From positions 1-23,650 of the IMG/VR virus record IMGVR_UViG_3300036908_000284: 23,650 bases of DNA. One strand, written 5' to 3'. Positions within the stretch are counted from its first letter, which is position 1; each line of letters opens with the position of its first letter. This stretch comes from a virus. Positions 13,810-20,851 of this stretch are shown here, in pieces. Made by a program: the position numbers and the translations under genes. The notes under the pieces are model-generated. The model searched no databases and was not told the origin of the DNA. It was given only the letters and a program-made list of their open reading frames with translations.

Positions 13810-16056
13810 CTACAAATCTAATTGCTTTTTAAGCTCGGTTACGGTGTCTTTTAACATCTCACCAAGCTCATTCACGTCGACGATGTAGACTTCTTCGACG
13901 TCTTCGAGTTTCTTTGCGGTCGGTTGTCCGGGTGTAATCGGTTCTTGTCCGGGTGTTACCGGCTCTTGGTCTTCGGGTTCGGTGTTCTGTTCGTCGTCAC
14001 CGCCCTCTTCCTTATCGAGAACCGATTTAACTGCATCAAAACCAGCTTTATAGCACTTTATAGCCTCATCGTGAGCTGTTGCCGCTTTCGCGTGCGCTTT
14101 TGTGACTGACTCGTGTGCTTTCATACCGGCTTCGTGATGCCCGAATCCTTCGCTAAATTTACCGAGAGCCTCATTAAGTGCTTCTCCGGTACTCTTAGAG
14201 ATTCGTCTACCTGCCTTCGTCGTCGTAATATCCATCATTTTTTCGAATAGTTTAGTCGCTTCTTTCTCGTCGTCGGACTCCCACGGTGCGCTATCGCCGA
14301 AATCGTGGTAGTGCTTCTCGAGATGTGATTTAATAGCCGCAATATCGCCAGCAGGAACTTTAAGCGGACTACGTGCTCCTTGTATTGCTCCACCGCAACC
14401 ACGCACGCCGTTTAATACGCACGAGTGCTGGCCGCTTGATTGGTGATGCGGAAGCTTGTAACTACTCTTCGCGTCGGGGTCACCATCAGGGTCGACCCAC
14501 GTACACATAATCTTTAAATCATCAGGTTCGGCTGCTGCGATTTGACCGGGGCCGTCCCACGCGGCGTCTTCACTGGCTAGTGGTGTTTTCATATAAGGAA
14601 TTGCACCCTTAGTCGTCGTACCCTCTACTTCCTTCTTCTCGTGCTTCTCTTCGTCTTTAGGCGGCTCTTCATCTTCGTTTGCGTTATCGCACGAGTCGGG
14701 AGTTTCATCTTGATTGCACTGCCCGTCTTTGAAGTTCTTGCACTCGCCGCACGCGTCTTCGTTAGCTGCTAGAGCTTTCTCGTCGACTTCTTTCGTAGCC
14801 TCTTCGACGTCTTTAGTTTCGTCTTCGACGTCTTTAGATTCTACGGCATCTTCTTTAGATTCAACTTCCTTTTGCTTAGCAGAGCCGGATTGACCGTTAG
14901 TACTTGTATCCCACGGTATGTTTTCTTTAAACTCGCTCATATGTTGATTCATATGGTCGAGAATAATCTGATTATCATTTTGCGTAAAACCTAGATGGTC
15001 AACGTCGCCTTCTTGTGTAGCGGCTTGTTTCATATGTCCCTCGTCGTCCTGTTCTGGTGTGACGAGTAGCTGTGCAGCGACGGCTTTACCGATTCGCTTA
15101 ACCGCTTTTAGATTAACTTCGTGAGGCGCGTCGCCTGTGTGATGTGCATATTGATAACCATCTTTAGTCGACTCGTCATCGCCGGTAAATCCTGCGTGCA
15201 TCGCCTTGAAGTGCTCCGCCTTAGTAGCCTTAGAGCGTTCTAAATTAGCGTTCCACGTGGCGTCTTTAGCAGAGAGTGGCGTGCCGTTTGGGTGAGCGTC
15301 TTTATAACTTATCGCTCCTTTTCGCATTTTGACATCTCCTTTATTATTAGTGTCGCCGCCTTCAGGCACAAGTGCGCCACCTGCGGCCTCATCTGAAACT
15401 CCTAACGCTTTTTCGTTAGGACATGAACAATTTTTAAGGGCATATTCGGCCCATTTCTTGACCTCTGCTCTCATTGATTTAAGTTCATTATTCGTAACGT
15501 CCTTCGCGCTCGCGCCTATTTGCAGCGCTCCGGGATTCGACGGCACAGGTACGCAAGAGTATTCAATTAAATCTTGCTTCATAAAGTGCGTACCGCCTAT
15601 CATGCTATTCGCTCCGTCGTCTTGTTTTTTCATTGCTTCCCAATCTATTGGGTAAAAACCGGCAGAAACGGCGTTTAAGAATCCATTTTTATAAAAATTA
15701 AAACACGTTGAACCACGTATTCCTTTATAGGTGTCGTTACCTTTCTCGTCTAAATAAAGTTCATCTGGTGTAAATTCAACAACGGATTTAAGCGCGTCTA
15801 CATCTACCCAAGTTTTTATAGCTTTACCAACGGGCAACTTATCGTACTGATGCGCCCACATAACGACGGGGTTTTTAACATAGTTCCCGAGCGTCCAGCC
15901 TTTTGCGTCTAAACTATCGCCATCGCGGTCTATCTCTTCGTTACTAATCGTAAAAGCGAGACGCATCGCACTAGGTGTCGAAACGTCTTTAACCTCCGAT
16001 AGTTTTAGCGTCTTAAAACGCGGCGTGCCTTGAATCACGTCTTTTGTAAGTGTCAT
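13810..16056 (-). CDS. Prohead protease fused to a long duplicated-module scaffold region
   Basis: A 748-residue protein, over three times the usual prohead protease. Residues 1-185 are a U35-type protease domain: D43-R-D-G-D, MWAHQYDKLPVG with catalytic His69, NAVSAGF with catalytic Ser131, and LIEYSCVPVPSNP. Two copies of a phage accessory module follow, at about 246-391 (KGAISYKDAHPNGTPLSAKD, ending IPWDTS) and 483-594 (KGAIPYMKTPLASEDAAW, with YKLPHH and HLEKHYHDFG, ending APWES). An acidic linker between them (395-480) holds a Cys cluster (C436, C439, C447, C456). A helical, His/Ala-rich segment (600-680), a Pro-Gly-Gln linker and a final leucine-rich helix end the protein. The fused part probably serves as scaffold for capsid assembly and is cleaved away. 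The ATG overlaps the HNH stop. Confidence 0.9.
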   Translation of the reverse strand: MTLTKDVIQGTPRFKTLKLSEVKDVSTPSAMRLAFTISNEEIDRDGDSLDAKGWTLGNYVKNPVVMWAHQYDKLPVGKAIKTWVDVDALKSVVEFTPDELYLDEKGNDTYKGIRGSTCFNFYKNGFLNAVSAGFYPIDWEAMKKQDDGANSMIGGTHFMKQDLIEYSCVPVPSNPGALQIGASAKDVTNNELKSMRAEVKKWAEYALKNCSCPNEKALGVSDEAAGGALVPEGGDTNNKGDVKMRKGAISYKDAHPNGTPLSAKDATWNANLERSKATKAEHFKAMHAGFTGDDESTKDGYQYAHHTGDAPHEVNLKAVKRIGKAVAAQLLVTPEQDDEGHMKQAATQEGDVDHLGFTQNDNQIILDHMNQHMSEFKENIPWDTSTNGQSGSAKQKEVESKEDAVESKDVEDETKDVEEATKEVDEKALAANEDACGECKNFKDGQCNQDETPDSCDNANEDEEPPKDEEKHEKKEVEGTTTKGAIPYMKTPLASEDAAWDGPGQIAAAEPDDLKIMCTWVDPDGDPDAKSSYKLPHHQSSGQHSCVLNGVRGCGGAIQGARSPLKVPAGDIAAIKSHLEKHYHDFGDSAPWESDDEKEATKLFEKMMDITTTKAGRRISKSTGEALNEALGKFSEGFGHHEAGMKAHESVTKAHAKAATAHDEAIKCYKAGFDAVKSVLDKEEGGDDEQNTEPEDQEPVTPGQEPITPGQPTAKKLEDVEEVYIVDVNELGEMLKDTVTELKKQLDL

Positions 16057-16487
16057 GTAGCCAGCTCCTGTAAAAATTCTAATTCCGTCTTCGCATGTTG
16101 TCTACGGTTACAAGACGGACACGTTAACGCAATATTATCAATATTATTCGACCCACCACGAGAAATCGGGATTTTGTGGTCGACGTGATATGGCATAGCC
16201 ACGTACAAAAATTCACCACAGTAATGACAATCGCCGCGCTGCCAAGCGAAGAGTTCCATTTCTTCGTCGAATGTAAACGAACCGCCATTGCCTGCTTTAT
16301 TCACTCTGCGTTTATGATTAGCGCGCTTTAGTATCGCATGGCAAACTTCGGGATGAGTATTATAATACGCGCGGTTTCGCTCTCGTATCTTATCAGCGTT
16401 TTCTTGACGATACCTTCTTTGTCGCGCGTGTATTCTCTCTTTATTAAGTTGCCAGTATTCTACATAATACGCGCGTCTATCGCTCAT
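16053..16487 (-). CDS. HNH endonuclease between coiled-coil gene and protease
   Basis: A 144-residue protein with an N-terminal basic helical part (residues 1-60, NKERIHARQRRYRQENADK onward) typical of phage HNH nucleases. The nuclease core follows: CHYCGEFL (C-x-x-C zinc pair), YHVDHKIPISRGGSNNIDN (the H-x-x-DH-I-P-x-SRGG motif of the ββα-metal site), then LTCPSCNRRQHAKTE (second C-x-x-C and final His). All metal and catalytic residues are present. The gene sits in the head block with a GAGGTAGG ribosome site, and its stop overlaps the protease ATG. HNH proteins near portal or terminase can help cos cleavage; others are homing nucleases. Which applies here is not settled by the sequence. Confidence 0.9.
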   Translation of the reverse strand: MSDRRAYYVEYWQLNKERIHARQRRYRQENADKIRERNRAYYNTHPEVCHAILKRANHKRRVNKAGNGGSFTFDEEMELFAWQRGDCHYCGEFLYVAMPYHVDHKIPISRGGSNNIDNIALTCPSCNRRQHAKTELEFLQELAT

Positions 16488-16490
16488 GTC

Positions 16491-16559
16491 CTACCTCTTA
16501 TCGTCAGTCTTATGCTCTAGCGAGATGCCGTTTTTCTCTAATAAATGAATTAACATCAT
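16491..16559 (-). CDS. Possible 22-residue microprotein
   Basis: A short frame with two ATG codons in a row, a GGGGG ribosome site five bases upstream, and a TAG just before the HNH start. The peptide begins MMLIHLLEKNGISLEH and ends in a charged tail. The spacing fits the otherwise unexplained 89-base gap between genes. It is too short to confirm from composition, so confidence is low. Confidence 0.3.
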   Translation of the reverse strand: MMLIHLLEKNGISLEHKTDDKR

Positions 16560-16576
16560 TCATACCCCCGTTGTGG

Positions 16577-17188
16577 CTAGGGTAATCCACCAAATACGTG
16601 AAATGAATATGAAATAAATACAAGAATAAACAGGAACGCAAGTGACGAAAGCGCGCCTATAATCTTCCAGTGAAGTGCGCTTGTTTCTACGGCGTTTTGT
16701 TTTATAAACTCCGCACGCAGTTCGCCTATGTCTTCCGTGGTTGCTATTCTCGTTGCTGCATCGCTGGCGAGTCTTGCTTTTTCGGTCGCGCTTTCTCGCT
16801 TTATGCCATTTCGCTCAATCGAGTTCATCCGGTTTGCTATGTTTAAATCCATAGCGTCGACTTTTGTTACAATGCCGTGAATATCCGTACCCAACTCGTC
16901 GATTTTTTCGTCGAGCTTATTAAGAATGCCGTTTTGTCGAATACTGTTTGCCTCGTACGCTTTAAGACGCTCGTCGTGCTGACCGAGGCTTATTTGACAC
17001 TGTTTCACGCAGTTTTCCATGGCGCCTAATTCTTCTTTATGCACAAGCGAAACGTGCTTTTGTTCGTCGCGTATGCTTTCGATAAGTGAGGTACTTTTTT
17101 CTAACTTGGAACTAAACTCATTAATTTTCTTAAGTTCCGCGTCAAGTTCGGTTTTAACGGCCTTAACGTCCCTCTTTAAGTCTTCCAT
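16577..17188 (-). CDS. Coiled-coil protein with a C-terminal membrane anchor
   Basis: A 203-residue protein. Residues 1-165 are almost wholly helical with heptad spacing (DVKAVKTELDAELKKINEFS, GILNKLDEKIDELGTDIHGIV), so a long coiled coil is expected. A single hydrophobic segment at about 173-196 (WKIIGALSSLAFLFILVFI) is followed by only seven residues, giving a tail-anchored form with the coiled coil in the cytoplasm or on the inner side. A GGTGG ribosome site precedes the ATG. The surrounding genes are head genes (portal and protease), an odd place for a membrane protein. Lysis or exclusion functions are conceivable, but nothing identifies one. Confidence 0.65.
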   Translation of the reverse strand: MEDLKRDVKAVKTELDAELKKINEFSSKLEKSTSLIESIRDEQKHVSLVHKEELGAMENCVKQCQISLGQHDERLKAYEANSIRQNGILNKLDEKIDELGTDIHGIVTKVDAMDLNIANRMNSIERNGIKRESATEKARLASDAATRIATTEDIGELRAEFIKQNAVETSALHWKIIGALSSLAFLFILVFISYSFHVFGGLP

Positions 17189-17201
17189 AATTCCACCGCC
17201 G

Positions 17202-17429
17202 TTAGGTATTATCGTTAGGCAGCAACTTCACGTCGATTAACTTGTTCTGCTCTTCTTTCTCGAGCGTTGCAAGCTTTATAAAACACGGATTACAGAGCCA
17301 CTTTAGATGTTCGGGAGTTCCAAATAATGTAAATCGTTTTGATGAACCGTCGTCGTTAAACCACGACGTTTTACAGTTAGCGCAGTGGTCGGGCGGCATT
17401 AAGGTGATAATTGGCAATTTTGTAGGCAT
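17202..17429 (-). CDS. Small Cys-pair (zinc-finger-like) protein after portal
   Basis: A 75-residue protein whose ATG overlaps the portal stop as TAATG. Two Cys pairs, C16-x-x-C19 and C46-x-x-C49, are 27 residues apart and fit one zinc site with an intervening beta hairpin (SKRFTLFGTPEHLKWLC). The C-terminus is acidic and helical. Such small proteins are frequent in viral genomes, but the family is not recognised. Tight coupling to portal suggests co-expression with the head genes. Confidence 0.6.
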   Translation of the reverse strand: MPTKLPIITLMPPDHCANCKTSWFNDDGSSKRFTLFGTPEHLKWLCNPCFIKLATLEKEEQNKLIDVKLLPNDNT

Positions 17430-18850
17430 TATTGTTTCCTCGGTCGTCGTGTGTATCGTTCTAAATCGCGGAGTCGCTTCGTCTTCTTACCGCGAATCTT
17501 TCCGAACGGCGTTTGAGTCTCACCATATGCCTCTTTACCGGCTTGCGGTGGTGGCGCGACGGCCGGAACCTGCACAATGCCTTTCTTTAGACTAGAGAGA
17601 ACCTGCACGTTAATTGGTACAACGAAACATTCACCATCTCCATCGGGTAACGGGTCGTATTCCATTAATGCTCGCCATTCGTCAATCATAAGCGCACTCG
17701 GCATAAATCGAGCCGCTTTTAGAATTATGTCTTTATCCTTTTGCACCGGATTAACGTAGAGCATTACTAATTCGCCAGTGTCGTCAAACCGGGGGATTAA
17801 TTGTTTATTAAGAACTTCTTGTAAAAAGTCAAGTCGGGGTCGAAGCGTGTAACGAGAAAAGAAAAGGTCGGCTGCATCTATAGTTGCTCGATTCGACGAC
17901 TGAAGAATACCAAGTATCTCAGGCGGTACGCCAATAACTGAAGCTACGACGTCTCTTTGATGCTGTCGTAGATTTACAATATCCGCGCCTTCGAACTTTT
18001 GACTTAGTTCTTTAATCTCGACTTTTCGACTTAAGAACCGAACTTTACCAGCGTTCCAAAAGCCCTGATGCTGTAAGTTCCAATCGTCTTCGAGCTGTCT
18101 CACCCGTTCTGCGTTAAGCCCTTCCCCATAAATGAGCAGTGGTGGCCGAGCTTGATTATTAAAGTAGCTTAATACATAACGAGAAGCAGCGTCGTCAGTG
18201 TCGAGGTCGTGAGAAAGTGATTGTGCTAAACCTACGCCTCGAGAATACGGGTCGGCCGGGTCTAGATGAGCGAACCATATCATCTCATCCATATCGATTC
18301 TAAATTCGCCCTTCGGCCCCGAAATAGTAAAAAACGCCTCATCAGCGGTCGGTGTTCTAACTACTTTACCGGGCGAGATAGGATACGCTTGTACTACGCT
18401 CTGTATTGGCACCATCCACCAAAACGCTTCGCCAACGAGTTCTAAATAGACCTGCGTAAGCCAAATAAGCTGTTGAAAGCTAAAATTAGAATTAGGATTA
18501 TTAATAAAATCTTGAAGCGGGATAACGTTCTGTGGCTCTTCTTCTATGACGTCCATGCCGCCGGTTTTGCTCGGCTCGCGTCGAACAAAACGAATGTCCC
18601 AATCGTTCTGAGCAATAGAATTAGCTACCTTTGTCACCGAGGTTCGTAACCACGGTAGTTCGGCAAATGCTTTTAGATACGCGGGAATATCTCGCTTTAT
18701 AGAAGCAGTAACTTGGTCGCCAACGATTCGCGCGAGAACGTCTTGGTCGCTACTCGGCGTTTGATTTAGTTGTTGAATACCTGCTCGTTGTCTAAAAGTT
18801 ACACTATCGGCAAGTCGTCTAAATAGCGTTCGCTGAGCGGATTGTGCCAC
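17429..18850 (-). CDS. Portal protein
   Basis: A 473-residue HK97-type portal. It starts at GTG; no good ribosome site is seen, and a hairpin lies just upstream. Recognisable segments are IKRDIPAYLKAFAELPWLRT, SVTKVANSIAQNDWDIRF (helix and first clip strand), LTQVYLELVGEAFWWMVP, MDEMIWFAHLDPADPYSRGVG, the wing and stem region (RYVLSYFNNQARPPLLIYG), and VIGVPPEILGILQSSNRATI, which is typical of the portal tunnel helix region. The C-terminal 100 residues are basic and proline-rich. It forms the dodecameric ring at one capsid vertex and is the docking site for the terminase. Length is in the normal range. Confidence 0.95.
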   Translation of the reverse strand: MAQSAQRTLFRRLADSVTFRQRAGIQQLNQTPSSDQDVLARIVGDQVTASIKRDIPAYLKAFAELPWLRTSVTKVANSIAQNDWDIRFVRREPSKTGGMDVIEEEPQNVIPLQDFINNPNSNFSFQQLIWLTQVYLELVGEAFWWMVPIQSVVQAYPISPGKVVRTPTADEAFFTISGPKGEFRIDMDEMIWFAHLDPADPYSRGVGLAQSLSHDLDTDDAASRYVLSYFNNQARPPLLIYGEGLNAERVRQLEDDWNLQHQGFWNAGKVRFLSRKVEIKELSQKFEGADIVNLRQHQRDVVASVIGVPPEILGILQSSNRATIDAADLFFSRYTLRPRLDFLQEVLNKQLIPRFDDTGELVMLYVNPVQKDKDIILKAARFMPSALMIDEWRALMEYDPLPDGDGECFVVPINVQVLSSLKKGIVQVPAVAPPPQAGKEAYGETQTPFGKIRGKKTKRLRDLERYTRRPRKQ

Positions 18851-18856
18851 CGTGTA

Positions 18857-18880
18857 TTAAAAGCTTGCGAGAGCTTTTAA
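18857..18880 (-). other. 9-bp perfect inverted repeat just before the portal start
   Basis: TTAAAAGCT and AGCTTTTAA pair around a six-base loop, ending about seven bases before the portal GTG. A smaller overlapping hairpin (AAGCG with CGCTT) lies next to it. With no ribosome site seen for portal, these structures could control its translation or end transcripts of the HNH gene. The T-run after the stem is only four bases, so a strong terminator is unlikely. Confidence 0.5.
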
Positions 18881-18905
18881 GCGTTCGCTACCGCTTGTAG
18901 CCACA

Positions 18906-19397
18906 TCACCTTTGTTGGTGGGGACAAAAACCGTAGAATCCTAAAGATAGATTACAATTATGACATAAAACCCGAAAGCCACTTGGAAAATTATTCTTCT
19001 TTAACCAACTATAGAATTGATTACCGGGTCTTTTTATTGTAGCTTTATGTTTTCCACCATTACCGTCTATATGGTCTATCCCTAAAAATTGAATATGAGA
19101 TTCGCCACAACACGCACATTTTGGCGTACCGTTAGCGTAATGAGAAAGAACTTTAATCCTTAACAAGCGCCGCCTTTCGTTTCCACGAGCAAGTTTTTCT
19201 TCTTTATGCGTTTGATAATAGTTACTATCTCTTACGCGTTTTTCAGTGGGGTGGTTAAGTCTATACTTAAGCTCGTTGCGTCTATTACTAATCAGTTTAA
19301 CTTCTTTCGCGCACGCGTCACAATACTTCTGGTTATTACCGCGAGGAATAAATACTACTTCGCAGCTCTTACACGGCTTAGGTTTAAAGTTTATCAA
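18906..19397 (-). CDS. HNH endonuclease upstream of portal
   Basis: A 163-residue nuclease. The N-terminus has a small zinc finger (C9-x-x-C12, then KYC-DAC), a basic helical linker (residues 35-85), then CACCGESH, the IDHIDGNGGKHKA motif of the HNH core with the metal-binding DH, and the FYSWLKKNNFPSGFRVLCHNCN end (L-C-x-x-C-N). All expected residues are present. The first codon is TTG with no clear ribosome site, so the start is tentative; the frame has no other usual start upstream. It lies between the small-gene run and portal. It may be a free-standing homing nuclease or a helper of DNA packaging. Confidence 0.85.
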   Translation of the reverse strand: MINFKPKPCKSCEVVFIPRGNNQKYCDACAKEVKLISNRRNELKYRLNHPTEKRVRDSNYYQTHKEEKLARGNERRRLLRIKVLSHYANGTPKCACCGESHIQFLGIDHIDGNGGKHKATIKRPGNQFYSWLKKNNFPSGFRVLCHNCNLSLGFYGFCPHQQR

Positions 19398-19426
19398 CGT
19401 TTCGTTATTAGTGGCTATATCGTTAT

Positions 19427-19609
19427 TTAGTTTACGTAACCAGCATACATCGCGAGAACTATTATAGCAACACCCGCTGCGGCTCGCGCATATCGCTCAC
19501 CATCAAACCAGAGAGTATGATATTGTCCACCCTGTACAAGCGCGCTACCTATGCCGTCTATTATAATAGCTATGCCTATTATTATAAGTAAATCATAAAA
19601 CCATAGCAT
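19427..19609 (-). CDS. Small two-helix membrane protein
   Basis: A 60-residue protein with two hydrophobic segments: residues 5-24 (YDLLIIIGIAIIIDGIGSAL) and 43-58 (AAAGVAIIVLAMYAGY). A polar loop joins them (GGQYHTLWFDGERYAR). Two helices with a polar loop fit a holin or another small viral membrane peptide, but no family is recognised. It begins two bases after the previous stop, with GGGTG upstream. The surrounding genes are also tiny and coupled. Confidence 0.55.
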   Translation of the reverse strand: MLWFYDLLIIIGIAIIIDGIGSALVQGGQYHTLWFDGERYARAAAGVAIIVLAMYAGYVN

Positions 19610-19611
19610 TT

Positions 19612-19752
19612 TTATTCACCCGTTAAAACTCGATTAATATAGCCATTAAAAAACTTAGGACAACAATTAAACTCATCGGGTTCTCGATTAATGTCGCACA
19701 CGGCGTCTTTAGACGTTTGTTTAAGGTGTCCGCAGTTCTTACACTTCATCAT
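19612..19752 (-). CDS. 46-residue Cys-rich peptide
   Basis: The start ATG overlaps the previous TGA as ATGA. The peptide has C4-x-x-C7 (KCKNCGH), then C19, then C30-C31 before KFFNGYI. This spacing resembles a small zinc ribbon in which the first pair and the later Cys bind one metal ion. It sits in a run of similar peptides. It may be a DNA- or protein-binding accessory factor; no role can be assigned. Confidence 0.5.
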   Translation of the reverse strand: MMKCKNCGHLKQTSKDAVCDINREPDEFNCCPKFFNGYINRVLTGE

Positions 19753-20006
19753 CCAATGCACTCGTGACAGTCAAGCTTCGTTGGGAGATTAAAGCCCCAT
19801 ATACAAAGATGACCGTTATTTAACGATTCTTCGTTCTTGCATCGAGCCGGGCCTCTATGACCTACGCTCGCGCGCATAGATGGTTCCTCTTCTTCTTCTT
19901 TCGTTCTAACAGCTAATTGAACTAAGTTATTAAACGCCTGTTGTAGTTCTATCATCGCTATCTCGAGCTGCGTCACGCGCTCTTCAATCGTTGGTTCTTC
20001 GTTCAA
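19749..20006 (-). CDS. Coiled-coil plus C-terminal Cys-motif protein
   Basis: An 85-residue protein that starts at TTG overlapping the preceding stop as TTGA. Residues 4-35 form one amphipathic helix (IEERVTQLEIAMIELQQAFN), followed by an acidic run, then a C-terminal part with four Cys (about residues 56, 68, 80 and 83) spaced as in a small zinc-binding hairpin, ending CHECIG. The helix suggests dimer or trimer formation. It overlaps the next gene by four bases. No family is recognised. Confidence 0.55.
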   Translation of the reverse strand: MNEEPTIEERVTQLEIAMIELQQAFNNLVQLAVRTKEEEEEPSMRASVGHRGPARCKNEESLNNGHLCIWGFNLPTKLDCHECIG

Positions 20007-20128
20007 GTTTTTACCCCATTTTTCTTTTTATAACACTTTTTATGCCATCGTTGCGTTTTTGATGCGAAATGAGACTCACAAATGTCTATCTTCTGGTTAC
20101 ATTCTGCACATATATACGGATTCGTCAT
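20003..20128 (-). CDS. 41-residue zinc-finger-like peptide
   Basis: ATGA overlap with the upstream stop and TTGA overlap with the next start support this tiny gene. It carries C7-x-x-C10, Cys17 and an H29-x-x-C32 end (RWHKKC) with a basic C-terminus. The C-x-x-C plus H-x-x-C layout is a plausible treble-clef or LIM-like metal site. A nucleic-acid binding role is likely but inferred. Confidence 0.55.
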   Translation of the reverse strand: MTNPYICAECNQKIDICESHFASKTQRWHKKCYKKKNGVKT

Positions 20129-20271
20129 TTTTTTACCTTTGTATAATACGGACAATCGAGGCAATCAAATAGTACCGTAGAGCCGGGGGGACACGAGCAG
20201 AAGACTAAACCCCCTAAGCTCGTGTTATCATAGTGCTCGCAGGTTTCGCACATTATAAGATTATTACTCAT
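20125..20271 (-). CDS. 48-residue zinc-ribbon-like peptide
   Basis: The peptide shows C8-x-x-C11, a middle CSC (25 and 27) and C37-x-x-C40, so it has six Cys in 48 residues. It ends in YYTKVKK. This resembles a rubredoxin-like or zinc-ribbon fold. Its stop overlaps the next ATG as ATGA. Ten bases separate its ATG from the upstream stop. Confidence 0.5.
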   Translation of the reverse strand: MSNNLIMCETCEHYDNTSLGGLVFCSCPPGSTVLFDCLDCPYYTKVKK

Positions 20272-20281
20272 CTCTAATTAC

Positions 20282-20446
20282 CTATTCAAATCGCACATCA
20301 TACGCTAACCTAAGTGCCTCCTGTATCGCTTCATTAAACGTTGCACTACGTTTTAAATTTTTCGATAACCTAAGTCGCACATCGAGAAGCGCGAAGTATG
20401 TGCTATCGTGAATCACTATTTGTCGCTGTTTATTTCGGTTACTCAT
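20282..20446 (-). CDS. 54-residue ribbon-helix-helix-like protein
   Basis: A GGAGG ribosome site and an ATGA overlap with the preceding stop mark this gene. The sequence has the RHH layout: a beta strand (RQIVIHD), a first helix (STYFALLDVRLRLSKNL), a short turn, and a second helix beginning TFNEAIQEALRLAYD. RHH proteins of this size are commonly DNA-binding repressors or antitoxins. No toxin neighbour is visible, so a viral transcription regulator is more likely. Assignment rests on pattern only. Confidence 0.45.
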   Translation of the reverse strand: MSNRNKQRQIVIHDSTYFALLDVRLRLSKNLKRSATFNEAIQEALRLAYDVRFE

Positions 20447-20643
20447 AATTCCTCCACACTATCTATTTTATTATTACTCGTCGTGATTCGAATTATCCTC
20501 GGGGTTCCGGCATAGAAGGATAACGTAATTAGATAGGCCCCATTACAACCTTCGATTGAATATTTTTTCGCCCACGAGTATTCTTCTTTCACGAACGCGG
20601 CGACACGCTCATCAAGCGTTGCTGTCTTCTTTTTCCGCTTCAT
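20443..20643 (-). CDS. Small basic protein, overlapping the Sm-like gene
   Basis: I prefer the second in-frame ATG (20643), giving 66 residues and a 32-base overlap with the upstream gene. The first ATG at 20685 has no ribosome site and would overlap by 74 bases; neither site is strong. After a Lys-rich N-terminus (MKRKKKTATLDERVAAF) it has a mixed alpha/beta pattern (VKEEYSWAKKY, GAYLITLSFYAGTPRIIRI). Its stop overlaps the next ATG as ATGA. No family is recognised. Confidence 0.45.
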   Translation of the reverse strand: MKRKKKTATLDERVAAFVKEEYSWAKKYSIEGCNGAYLITLSFYAGTPRIIRITTSNNKIDSVEEL

Positions 20644-20848
20644 TAGAGAACCGTTCAAAGTTTCTTCCCGGTTTTTTCTCTTCATTACGAAGTCGCATTA
20701 GTAGAATTGCACTATATGGGACAAAGTCTTGCCCCTTCTCGTGTTCTACCATTATACCGTCGTCGTTATAATTTCTTAACTTAACGTCCATACCGCCCTT
20801 ATTAACAAGAAAGAGTTGTACGGTTCTTTCTAACCAGCTACTTAACAT
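20612..20848 (-). CDS. Sm/Lsm-like (Hfq-like) protein
   Basis: A 78-residue protein with a good GGAGG site. Residues 1-52 show an Sm fold pattern: an N-terminal helix (LSSWLERTV), then five short strands. The pattern is V-x-L-F-L-V-x-x-G-G, a D-V-K-L-x-x-Y-x-D-D-G turn, I-M-V-E-H, and the strand VPYSAILLMRL. In the family the equivalents are V-x-V-x-L-x-x-G, the GxLxxYDxxxNxxL turn and the IPYSAIxxI end strand. A charged tail follows (EEKKPGRNFERF). Sm and Hfq rings bind U-rich RNA and help sRNA-mRNA pairing or tRNA processing. The assignment is by pattern, and I cannot tell Sm from Hfq. Confidence 0.5.
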   Translation of the reverse strand: MLSSWLERTVQLFLVNKGGMDVKLRNYNDDGIMVEHEKGQDFVPYSAILLMRLRNEEKKPGRNFERFSNEAEKEDSNA

Positions 20849-20851
20849 ATG

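Noticed and set aside
16510-16563. A 17-residue frame starting MNDVNSF
   Set aside because: Its ATG directly touches the GGGGG site with no spacing; the neighbouring 22-residue frame has the better spacing.
18841-19397. Group I intron holding the HNH gene
   Set aside because: The portal reads as a full-length protein without an upstream exon, and I found no conserved intron core; hairpins alone are not enough.
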